Source: Euryarchaeota archaeon UBA181
GTDB lineage: Archaea > Thermoplasmatota > Poseidoniia > Poseidoniales > Thalassarchaeaceae
Direction of reading: 5' to 3'
Assembly (NCBI GenBank): GCA_002496725.1
Contig: DALI01000040.1
Span: 7,997 to 27,507 of the forward strand
DNA: 19,511 nt
A model generated the notes under the pieces. The model did no database searches. It was given only the letters and a program-made list of their open reading frames with translations, and had not been told where the DNA came from. Below, piece after piece: positions 1 through 6,207 of the stretch. Each line of letters opens with the position of its first letter. Position 1 is the first letter of the stretch. The translations under genes were made by a program, and so were the position numbers.

Positions 1-73
1 GGGATTTGAACCCCCGCGTCCAATGGACAGTGGATTTCGAATCCACCGCAATACCGGGCTATGCGATCTCGGC
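1..73 (-). tRNA. tRNA-Ser (anticodon CGA), 3' end cut by window edge
   Basis: Read on the minus strand, the 5' acceptor strand begins GCCGAGA at position 73. A 5-bp anticodon stem (GTGGA/TCCAC) encloses a 7-base loop with anticodon CGA at 37-39, which reads the codon UCG. A long variable arm that pairs GTCC with GGAC is the class II hallmark of tRNA-Ser. The T arm (GGGGG, then TTCAAAT) follows, and the window ends before the 3' acceptor strand. No intron is visible. A weak TATA-like CTTATC lies about 30 bases upstream on the minus strand (102-107). Confidence 0.93.
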
Positions 74-128
74 CAGTAAGCCTCCCACCAGCGAATCAGA
101 GATAAGCATGACTGGATTCCACTAGGCT

Positions 129-329
129 ATGAGGGTCGAGGTACGGAATGGCGATGATGTTATGGTAGTTGAATCAAATGATCCAATATCGGTCGGCACT
201 GTTCTAGACGAATTGGGAATAGCGCACTCAACAGTCTTAGCAGTAGTCGGGGATACTATCATACCCCATACCTCAATAATAAGCAATGATGTGAGTATTG
301 AGTTGGTAGTAGTTTCAAGTGGTGGATAG
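129..329 (+). CDS. ThiS/MoaD-family ubiquitin-like sulfur carrier or small archaeal modifier protein (SAMP)
   Basis: This 66-residue protein has the length and shape of the ThiS/MoaD/SAMP beta-grasp family and ends exactly in Gly-Gly (SSGG). In that family the C-terminal Gly-Gly is adenylated by an E1-like enzyme. It is then either converted to a thiocarboxylate, for sulfur transfer to thiamine, molybdopterin or 2-thiouridine in tRNA, or joined to protein lysines. The segment VGTVLDELGI is typical of the ThiS-like fold. No thiamine or molybdopterin gene is adjacent, so a tRNA-thiolation or protein-modifier role is more likely, but this is inference. The 3' end overlaps the convergent peptidase E gene by 15 bases. 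Family confidence is high; the exact role cannot be told from sequence. Confidence 0.82.
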   Translation: MRVEVRNGDDVMVVESNDPISVGTVLDELGIAHSTVLAVVGDTIIPHTSIISNDVSIELVVVSSGG

Positions 330-1040
330 GTCATTCGAGAGCAACGCCCCGGGGTTCACAGTAACCATTTCCTCCCCCTTCCTCATCAGAGTGGCCTTGT
401 TTCCAATCAACTCGAAATATTCTCCCTTACTACGTAAGTATGAACCCTCATACAGGCCTATGACTGGATATTCGTAGATCCCATGAAATTCCTCAATTCT
501 TTTGCTTCTAGTCTCTCCAAAGTGTTTAGAGACGCTTTCCTCTTTATCCCCTCTATACCAAATTCCTCCAGGGTAGTAGTGCGGATTTATCTGAAATGGG
601 ACCAATCCCAAAGTTTCGAAAGATGGGACCATGGTAATTGGCATGTCATTCGTTGTTTGCATCGTAGGACATGCAACATTGGCACCCGCACTAACTCCTG
701 CATAAGCGGCCCCCCTGTTCATGACAGCTTCTCTAATTGGGCCCATTAGCCCCCTTTCATGTAGCTCACGAACCAACAACCATGTGTTTCCCCCTCCGAC
801 ATATATCCCATCTATCTCGTCCAATTCAGAAATAGGATCATCTAACTGGTGCATTCCAATAAAATCAATCTTATCACCACTAAAAGACTTCATTCTTTCC
901 GTGTAAGAATCATGATCTTCCGACGCATAAGGGACAAAGACGACTTTACTACAATCTGAGAAATTTTCCAACAATAGTTTCCGATACATTTCCTTTCTCT
1001 TTTCAGTTCCAATGCCGCCACTCCCTAGGAGAAGCTTCAT
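315..1040 (-). CDS. pepE: Peptidase E (alpha-aspartyl dipeptidase), family S51
   Basis: This 241-residue cytoplasmic serine dipeptidase would cleave dipeptides with N-terminal aspartate. The family core is visible: YVGGGNTWLLVREL at 80-93, then the nucleophile elbow AGVSAGAN with Ser117. Asp132 (TTNDMP) and His154 (INPHYYPG) follow. Each of the three lies three residues before the Salmonella PepE triad Ser120/Asp135/His157, so the catalytic set is complete. Length matches the family (about 230-240). It is the last gene of the minus-strand operon, 12 bases after the PAC2-family gene, and it fits peptide catabolism in a protein-consuming archaeon. Confidence 0.9.
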   Translation of the reverse strand: MKLLLGSGGIGTEKRKEMYRKLLLENFSDCSKVVFVPYASEDHDSYTERMKSFSGDKIDFIGMHQLDDPISELDEIDGIYVGGGNTWLLVRELHERGLMGPIREAVMNRGAAYAGVSAGANVACPTMQTTNDMPITMVPSFETLGLVPFQINPHYYPGGIWYRGDKEESVSKHFGETRSKRIEEFHGIYEYPVIGLYEGSYLRSKGEYFELIGNKATLMRKGEEMVTVNPGALLSNDLSTT

Positions 1041-1052
1041 GATAGAACGTCC

Positions 1053-1829
1053 CTAGACATAGAAATCACCATTCTGAGGGGGCTCACCAATTCCCATTGC
1101 CTCTTCTAGTGAATCAGATATCTCATAATTCTCCATCAGCTTCCTTGCCGTTTCTTCAGTCGAATCAATATCTAGGTCTAATGGCAAGTCAAGGCCATTC
1201 TCGATCCAGTTCGCCAATCTGCTAGCCGCCAAAACATCGGCACTAGCCCCCAATGTCTCAGCTACCAGTCCGAAGGTATTTACATTGAATAGTGGAGACA
1301 TCGAGACTAGAAGTCCTGCAACTCCAATCATTCCTGCTTCTGGCCTTTCTTTGCTTACTGGGATATCATTGATCTCCAGATTCCTCCTAACTTCTTCATC
1401 TGCGCAAATAACATGGATGCCTCTGTCTTCCGATCCAGAAGCTAATCCTGCCAGTACCAGTAGCATTGGCGTTGAAGCATTCGAACAGATTCTAAGGATT
1501 TCCTCGGCCACCTCGTTCTGACCTGCAGATGTCATGGGTTGCATCTCCCCTCCAATGATAATCACTGTCTGACCATCGGGAAGAATGACGGAGATAATCT
1601 CCATACGAGGAGGCCTCATTAGGCCATCCGAGTCAAACGTAGAGTGAGGGGGAAAATCGTGATTCAATATCCAACCTAATATTCTCGATGGGTGTTTTGA
1701 TACCAATGAGTCAACTAATATTTTTCCCACATTGCCCACACCTGGTACCGCTTCAAGGACTGCGGAATGCTCAGGTAGGCCGTCTCCGACGATCCAATGT
1801 ACACTGCTCCTACTCACTATTGTCCCCTC
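1053..1829 (-). CDS. PAC2-family protein (proteasome assembly chaperone-like)
   Basis: The protein is 258 residues from the chosen start. It carries the PAC2-family glycine-rich signature AVPGVGNVGKILVDSLV close to the N-terminus, followed by the alternating strand-helix pattern of this phosphorylase-like fold. Archaeal members are related to eukaryotic proteasome assembly chaperone 2, and some (PbaB type) assist proteasome assembly; the role of this one is inferred. The frame is open to 1877, which would overlap nop10 by 68 bases. The ATG at 1829 (MEGTIVS) leaves a 20-base overlap and aligns better with family N-termini, so I prefer it. Its place after nop10 in a translation operon is the usual archaeal arrangement. 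Confidence 0.85.
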   Translation of the reverse strand, partial: EGTIVSRSSVHWIVGDGLPEHSAVLEAVPGVGNVGKILVDSLVSKHPSRILGWILNHDFPPHSTFDSDGLMRPPRMEIISVILPDGQTVIIIGGEMQPMTSAGQNEVAEEILRICSNASTPMLLVLAGLASGSEDRGIHVICADEEVRRNLEINDIPVSKERPEAGMIGVAGLLVSMSPLFNVNTFGLVAETLGASADVLAASRLANWIENGLDLPLDLDIDSTEETARKLMENYEISDSLEEAMGIGEPPQNGDFYV

Positions 1830-2028
1830 CATCTGATGGCGACGGAAGACTGTCCGCCCACTCATCACTACCTGCATTTTCCCGCTCCCTTCTTCTTTTT
1901 CCTTGGGGGTCTTCTGGAGAATACTTCAGTGGGGCGGATGAAACCATCAGGGCCCCACAGGCCTTGCAATTGGGTCCAAGGGCGTACAAATCACAGGCCT
2001 TGCAATGCTGTAGTTTCGTTCTTACCAT
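1810..2028 (-). CDS. nop10: H/ACA ribonucleoprotein subunit Nop10
   Basis: This 72-residue protein is the small zinc-ribbon subunit of the archaeal H/ACA RNP, which with Cbf5, Gar1 and L7Ae carries out RNA-guided pseudouridylation. Two CxxC pairs (Cys9/Cys12 and Cys21/Cys24) are intact in the typical context HCKACDLYAL and NCKACGA. They are followed by the family's YSPED motif and a basic stretch. Beyond residue 50 there is an acidic Ser/Asp/Glu-rich tail not usual in the roughly 55-60-residue family. The ATG at 2028 follows GAGG by a few bases and is preferred to a TTG at 2037. It is co-oriented with aIF2-alpha upstream, as in many archaea. Confidence 0.92.
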   Translation of the reverse strand: MVRTKLQHCKACDLYALGPNCKACGALMVSSAPLKYSPEDPQGKRRRERENAGSDEWADSLPSPSDGGDNSE

Positions 2029-2087
2029 GTTCCTCAAACGTTTAGGGGCGTGTAATGGTCAATGAACCATGCGGGTAGTAATGGGCT

Positions 2088-2876
2088 CTAAGACCGTTCT
2101 ATGGACAATGAGCCATCTACCGTTGACATACTAGTCTCTACTGCTTTCACAGCAGATTGCCAAACAGACTCAGCGGCCTGATAGTCAGGTGCCCTGATAT
2201 CGATTCGATAGCTTGGAGCGCCATCGTAGTGACATGTCAGGGTCACATCCTCCAACCCTTTAGCACAAGACTCTGCATCTAACAGTGCATCCCTTATTGC
2301 ATATACTCCCTCTTTGCCCCATACTTGGATATCGAAGACTCCTCTTATCTCTACGAAAGGTGGAATAATATTCTCCATGGCCAGAGTAGTTACAACTTTC
2401 GTCCATTCTCCCTCAAATCCAGCATCAACTAATGCGTTCTCACTTATCGCACATTCTTCTAGAGCCCCATAAAGGGTACCAAAGGCTTCTGTCATGGCAT
2501 TAGAGATTTCTATTCCCTTGCCATCGCCCCAACCAACTCTCTCGGAAGCCACTCTCATTATCTGGATCGCTCTTTCCTCATTCTTCCAGGCCTGTACGGT
2601 ATCTCTCCTCCGTTCTTCGGAGACGCTCTTCAGTGAGAGCTCAATTCTTTTTCTTTCCTTCTTTACTTGAATTACCTTGGCAACCACTCTTTGGCCTTCT
2701 CTCACATGGGTTCTGATATTCTTAACCCAGCCCGCAGCAATCTCCCCTACGAAAACGAAGCCCTCTCGACCATCATAACCCCCGAGAGTTAGGTATGCAC
2801 CGTTTTGTTTGATGTCCTTAACCGTACAGATCAAAAGATCTCCTTCTTCAGGCCATTCCTCTTCTGGTTTCGCCAT
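2088..2876 (-). CDS. eif2a: Translation initiation factor aIF2 subunit alpha
   Basis: This is a 262-residue aIF2-alpha, the tRNA-binding-enhancing subunit of the aIF2 heterotrimer that brings initiator Met-tRNA to the small ribosomal subunit. The N-terminal S1 domain (about residues 9-85) is clear: GDLLICTVKDIKQNGAYLTL, then GFVFVGEIAAGWVKNI and RVVAKVIQV. A helical middle domain follows (ERVGWGDGKGIEISNAMTEA begins one of its parts), then an alpha-beta C-terminal domain. Length matches the family (about 260-275). A purine-rich AAGGGGG lies just before the ATG, and the start is 12 bases after the S27e stop. Confidence 0.95.
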   Translation of the reverse strand: MAKPEEEWPEEGDLLICTVKDIKQNGAYLTLGGYDGREGFVFVGEIAAGWVKNIRTHVREGQRVVAKVIQVKKERKRIELSLKSVSEERRRDTVQAWKNEERAIQIMRVASERVGWGDGKGIEISNAMTEAFGTLYGALEECAISENALVDAGFEGEWTKVVTTLAMENIIPPFVEIRGVFDIQVWGKEGVYAIRDALLDAESCAKGLEDVTLTCHYDGAPSYRIDIRAPDYQAAESVWQSAVKAVETSMSTVDGSLSIERS

Positions 2877-2888
2877 TTAGAGCCCCCT

Positions 2889-3059
2889 TTATTCGAGGAC
2901 ATCAACAATGGTACTTCCCGAAAGATCCGACTTTCCACCTCTGGGGATGGCAAGAGTAGATCCACATACCGAGCAAGAAATCTCTGTCGATGCTCTATCG
3001 AAAACAATAGCTTCTGCACCACAGTCACGACAGCTAATCTTCAGAAACTTTCCAGGCAT
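2889..3059 (-). CDS. rps27e: Ribosomal protein S27e
   Basis: This 56-residue small-subunit protein is easily missed because of its length. On the minus strand it reads from ATG at 3059 (MPGKFLKISCRDCG) to TAA at 2889. Two CxxC pairs, Cys10/Cys13 and Cys29/Cys32, form the zinc ribbon of the S27e family, followed by the expected GG..D linker (RGGKSDLSGSTIVDVLE). All four zinc ligands are present, in contrast to L44e just upstream. It begins 9 bases after the L44e stop and ends 12 bases before aIF2-alpha, which matches the conserved archaeal order L44e-S27e-aIF2-alpha-Nop10. Confidence 0.96.
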   Translation of the reverse strand: MPGKFLKISCRDCGAEAIVFDRASTEISCSVCGSTLAIPRGGKSDLSGSTIVDVLE

Positions 3060-3068
3060 TTTCAATCC

Positions 3069-3350
3069 TCACTTATCCACGAGCTCAAACTTTCGCGCCC
3101 TTTTTCCTCTTGGTGAATGTGCTTTACCAGTTTCACTGCACCTGTAAACCAGGTTGACCCTCTTGGTAGGTTTCTCTCCTGAAGGCTTGGGTCTTGGAAA
3201 TCCTCTGTACCCAGAAGTTACCTTTCTGAATCTTCTCTGTCCCCACTTTAGCTCACTAGCACGCCTCTTCTTGACACGCTCAACAGTATGCTCCGTGTGC
3301 TTACCAGCAGCGGGGCTGTATCGCTTCACTTTCCTCGGCATCTTTACCAT
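3069..3350 (-). CDS. rpl44e: Ribosomal protein L44e, zinc-site-degenerate variant
   Basis: This 93-residue large-subunit protein (eL42 in current naming) lies near the ribosomal E site. Family sequence is obvious: KHTEHTVERVKKRRASELKWGQ, GYRGFPRPKPSGEKPTKRV, and the RARKFEL C-terminus. The zinc site is odd. The first CxxC of other archaeal L44e proteins is here SPAA (YSPAAGKHTEH), and the second pair is reduced to one cysteine (RCSETGK). Three of four ligands are therefore gone. The ATG at 3350 is 6 bases after GAGGTG and is preferred to the internal ATG at 3341. It is the first gene of the six-gene operon. Confidence 0.95.
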   Translation of the reverse strand: MVKMPRKVKRYSPAAGKHTEHTVERVKKRRASELKWGQRRFRKVTSGYRGFPRPKPSGEKPTKRVNLVYRCSETGKAHSPRGKRARKFELVDK

Positions 3351-3382
3351 TCAGTGCACCTCAATGCTTAGTAGCGTGGCGG

Positions 3383-3404
3383 GCGACCGATGGCCTGTTT
3401 ATGA
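3383..3404 (-). promoter_or_regulatory. Candidate promoter of the L44e operon (TATA-like TCATAAAC plus CGGTCGC)
   Basis: On the minus strand TCATAAAC (3404-3397) lies about 50 bases before the L44e ATG. It is followed, with nine bases between ATAA and the element, by CGGTCGC (3389-3383). The same ATAA-N9-CGGTCGC arrangement precedes L37e. Position is compatible with an archaeal TATA box for a transcript with a short leader carrying the GAGGTG ribosome site. Confidence 0.45.
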
Positions 3405-3494
3405 AGTCTATCGAGAGAAATACCTTGCAAGGATTGGTGAGCAGAGGCGGTTCATAGCAAAATCAACAATAATGTCCCTCTACTCCGACACGCT

Positions 3495-4043
3495 GTGACT
3501 GACTGGTGGATACAGTGGTGGTTGGGCCTAGCACTACTAGTTTCGGGATATTCTATGGCTAGGATGGGACCTGCATTTGATAGGTCAAAATTTGGATTTT
3601 TGTTAGTTTTGGCAGGTTTGACGATTTCCTTATTCCCTCCGCATGGACTCATTGCATCAGAAACTATTGCTTCTGAGGATTTGATAACTGCAATTTATTG
3701 GATGGTACCAGGTACGATCGGCCTCTACATGGCCGCTTCAGGAGCTCCGATTTATTTTATCACAAATCCAACTCGTCTGATAATTGGCTGGTTGTTGATA
3801 CTATCGTCAGGAGCTATGATGCTAAGTAGTTGGGCACCTGACTTGGGAAAAGCTACATCTGCAATAGCGACCTTAATGGGGGTAGTGATGGCACTTTTAA
3901 TTCACTTAATAGCGATAAGGTTCACTGAGTCCCTTCCTTCTAGGGATGGAGTAACTCTGCCGCTCGAAGAGCATGAAGTGAAACATATATCCTCGATACT
4001 ATCTTCGCACATAGATCAGAAAGAGGTGACTTCGGATGAGTGA
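3495..4043 (+). CDS. Integral membrane protein of unknown function, about five membrane helices
   Basis: I do not recognise this 182-residue family. It has about five hydrophobic segments (roughly residues 6-24, 33-49, 64-88, 95-113 and 121-141), then a polar, acidic tail of about 40 residues. The N-terminus is rich in tryptophan (DWWIQWW) and there is no cleavable signal peptide. The start is GTG at 3495, overlapping the TGA that ends a short open frame in the upstream gap. Its 3' end overlaps the next membrane gene by 8 bases, so the two are probably translated together and may form a complex. It is somewhat richer in A+T than the ribosomal operon beside it. Confidence 0.7.
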   Translation: MTDWWIQWWLGLALLVSGYSMARMGPAFDRSKFGFLLVLAGLTISLFPPHGLIASETIASEDLITAIYWMVPGTIGLYMAASGAPIYFITNPTRLIIGWLLILSSGAMMLSSWAPDLGKATSAIATLMGVVMALLIHLIAIRFTESLPSRDGVTLPLEEHEVKHISSILSSHIDQKEVTSDE

Positions 4044-4347
4044 TTTTATTGCTATTTTCTGCGGTTCTTTAGTTCTTACCTCCTTGGTCATAATTTTACA
4101 TTTAATTGCGGCATATCACCCTTATCACAACCCAATTCCACTAGTGGTTTCTTCCACAATGGTGATGATATGCGGGGTTTACGCAACTTCTCTACTAAAC
4201 AGTGATATGACGTATATTGAAGCTATGAGGGAATCTGTTTCTGTGTCAATATCATCTATCATAGACATTGTTCCACTGATTTATATTTTCTTTACTCTCA
4301 TTCTGGCCAAAGTTTCAGTTAGGAAGAGAGGCCCTATGCCTCAATGA
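4036..4347 (+). CDS. Small membrane protein, three helices, partner of the preceding gene
   Basis: This 103-residue protein has three predicted membrane helices (about residues 5-27, 33-53 and 70-92) and a short basic C-terminal tail (VRKRGP), probably cytoplasmic. I do not recognise a family. The ATG lies inside the end of the upstream membrane gene (8-base overlap), which suggests translational coupling and a shared function. The size and helix pattern loosely recall small subunits of ion-transport complexes such as MnhF or MnhG-like proteins, but no motif is good enough to claim this. Confidence 0.62.
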   Translation: MSDFIAIFCGSLVLTSLVIILHLIAAYHPYHNPIPLVVSSTMVMICGVYATSLLNSDMTYIEAMRESVSVSISSIIDIVPLIYIFFTLILAKVSVRKRGPMPQ

Positions 4348-4385
4348 AGACTCGCTTGGTGTTCTTAGGTAGTAGAGGGGAACGC

Positions 4386-4407
4386 TGATAACACCCATTC
4401 CGGTCGC
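4386..4407 (+). promoter_or_regulatory. Candidate promoter of L37e-purF (TATA-like TGATAAC plus CGGTCGC)
   Basis: TGATAAC at 4386-4392 lies 47 bases before the L37e ATG. CGGTCGC follows at 4401-4407, nine bases after ATAA, the same spacing as upstream of L44e. A similar TCATAAC followed by CCCCATT precedes HMG-CoA synthase. Confidence 0.45.
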
Positions 4408-4432
4408 AGCGCTGTCCTAGTAGGTGGTTTGT

Positions 4433-4615
4433 ATGTCAAAGGGTACTCCAAGTATGGGAAAAAGGCAGAAGTCAACGCACATTAGGTGTAGGAGATGCGG
4501 CAGACACTCCTTTCACAAGACCAAGTCGATTTGCTCTAGTTGTGGCTATGGCCAGACTGCTAAGTTGAGGAAGTACAGGTGGAGCAAGAGAAACCGCTCC
4601 ATGGGTAGCAAGTAG
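4433..4615 (+). CDS. rpl37e: Ribosomal protein L37e
   Basis: This 60-residue zinc-finger protein of the large ribosomal subunit opens with the near-invariant MSKGTPSMGKRQKSTHIRC and has two CxxC pairs (CRRCGRHSFH and CSSCGYG). A basic RNA-binding C-terminus (LRKYRWSKRNRS) completes it. Both zinc pairs are intact. I start it at ATG 4433, preceded by GGTGG, not at the in-frame GTG at 4424, because MSKGTPS is the family N-terminus. It lies 49 bases upstream of purF and probably shares its transcript. Confidence 0.95.
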   Translation: MSKGTPSMGKRQKSTHIRCRRCGRHSFHKTKSICSSCGYGQTAKLRKYRWSKRNRSMGSK

Positions 4616-4664
4616 ATTCGGGAAAGTGCTAAGTCCCTAACCCCTGAGCGGTGACTGGTAGCCG

Positions 4665-6167
4665 ATGTGCGGGATCATCGGAATTTTGGCTCATCCTGAT
4701 TCACAAGTAGCTCAGTCACTCTATGATGGGCTTTTAGTGCTCCAACACAGGGGGCAAGATGCCGCAGGAATAGTCACTAGTGATTCAGAGAATATTTCTC
4801 ATAGAAGGGCCAATGGCTTGGTAAGGGATGTTTTCAGATCTAAGCACTCCCAGACTCTAAGAGGCTCTATGGGAATAGGTCATGTCAGGTATCCAACCGC
4901 CGGCTCAAGCTCAGTATCCGAAGCACAGCCATTTTACACAAATACCCCATTCGGAGTAAGCCTAGCACATAATGGTAATCTTAACAATACAAACGACATC
5001 ATTTCCGGCCTCTTAGAGTATGATCACAGGAGGATTAACACTAGCTCAGATTCAGAGGCCCTGTTGAATCTCTTCGCTGCTGAGATTCAACGTTCTTTGA
5101 ATGGCAGGCCAGGGGGCCTCGACTCACTTCTGGATGAAGACATATTTAGGGCAGTTGAGAGGCTCCATATTAGGGCTGAAGGTAGCTACAGTGTTGTGGC
5201 CCTGATTACTGGGTGGGGGATAGTCGCATTCAGGGATCCAAATGGCATAAGGCCACTTTCCATGGGAAGTAGAGATGTCGAAGGCTTCACAGAGCGCGTT
5301 TTTGCCTCAGAGAGTGTAGTTTGCAATACTCTTGGCTTCAGTCACGATGGCGATGTCTCTCCTGGTGAAGCAGTGATAGCGAGGATTGATGGGAGGACTT
5401 CATCCAAACAATGCTCCAGTGATGTCAATCATAGCCCGTGTATCTTCGAGCACGTCTATTTCGCCAGACCAGATTCTGTCTTAGATGGTATCTCAGTCCA
5501 TTCTTCTAGAATCAGAATGGGTGCCGCACTAGCATTGAGAATCAAAGAAGAATTGCCAAATCACGGGATAGAATCTGTAATTGCTGTCCCAGATAGTGGC
5601 AGGATAGCCGCTCTAGAGCTAGCCAGAGTCTTGGAGGTCCCTTACAGGGAGGGTTTTGTAAAAAATAGGTACATTGGAAGAACCTTCATTATGCCCGGAC
5701 AGACAGAGAGAAAGGACTCTGTCAGGAAGAAGCTCAATACCATTGAAGAGGAGTTTTCCGACAAAGTCGTCTTGATAGTTGATGATAGCGTAGTCAGGGG
5801 AAACACCTCCAGAAGAATAGTTTCAATGGCAAGAGAAGCTGGAGCACGTAAAGTATACTTTGCATCATGCTCCCCTCCAATAGTACATCCAAATGTGTAC
5901 GGAATCGATATGCCAGCTAAGTCTGAGTACATTGCCCATGGAAGGGATGTGAATCAAATTTCCGAGGCGATCGGAGCAGATTGGATGATTTATCAGAGCC
6001 TAGATGACTTAGTTGAGGCTTGTGCAGGAAACGCGGGTCGTGAATTCCATAGTTTCGACTGCTCTTGTTTTGACGGGGTCTATGTTACTGGCGGAATTAG
6101 TGATGAGTACTTGGAAAAAATAGAGAAGATTAGAAGTGACATAGCTAAGGAATCCGCCGCAATCTAA
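4665..6167 (+). CDS. purF: Amidophosphoribosyltransferase (PurF), E. coli-like type
   Basis: This enzyme makes phosphoribosylamine from PRPP and glutamine, the first step of purine synthesis. It is 500 residues (E. coli 505). The N-terminal glutaminase starts directly with the nucleophile Cys2 (MCGIIGI) and has no propeptide. LQHRGQDAAGI, GIGHVRYPTAGSSS and LAHNGNL are family motifs. The phosphoribosyltransferase half has KNRYIGRTFIMPGQ and the PRPP loop VLIVDDSVVRGNTS at about 369-382. The C-terminus (NVYGIDMP, IAHGRDV, CFDGVYVTGG) follows E. coli PurF, not the Fe-S-cluster Bacillus type with its CGQCxxAC region. GGTGA precedes the ATG by about 10 bases. This pattern suggests bacterial origin of the gene (inference). 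Confidence 0.96.
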   Translation: MCGIIGILAHPDSQVAQSLYDGLLVLQHRGQDAAGIVTSDSENISHRRANGLVRDVFRSKHSQTLRGSMGIGHVRYPTAGSSSVSEAQPFYTNTPFGVSLAHNGNLNNTNDIISGLLEYDHRRINTSSDSEALLNLFAAEIQRSLNGRPGGLDSLLDEDIFRAVERLHIRAEGSYSVVALITGWGIVAFRDPNGIRPLSMGSRDVEGFTERVFASESVVCNTLGFSHDGDVSPGEAVIARIDGRTSSKQCSSDVNHSPCIFEHVYFARPDSVLDGISVHSSRIRMGAALALRIKEELPNHGIESVIAVPDSGRIAALELARVLEVPYREGFVKNRYIGRTFIMPGQTERKDSVRKKLNTIEEEFSDKVVLIVDDSVVRGNTSRRIVSMAREAGARKVYFASCSPPIVHPNVYGIDMPAKSEYIAHGRDVNQISEAIGADWMIYQSLDDLVEACAGNAGREFHSFDCSCFDGVYVTGGISDEYLEKIEKIRSDIAKESAAI

Positions 6168-6207
6168 GAATAGTCAATATCAAGCCTGCAAGCCTCTCCC
6201 TTGGGTC

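Noticed and set aside
2053..2070. Small inverted repeat ATGGT-CAATGA-ACCAT between aIF2-alpha and nop10
   Set aside because: The stem is only five pairs with no T-run, so it is too weak to call a terminator or regulator.
3154..3350. Plus-strand open frame opposite L44e
   Set aside because: This part is antisense to a certain ribosomal gene; only the short stretch after 3364 outside L44e is worth noting and is listed as a finding.
4343..4390. A 14-codon frame starting in the stop of the second membrane gene (MKTRLVFLGSRGER)
   Set aside because: It is too short to judge, and its end overlaps the likely L37e promoter.
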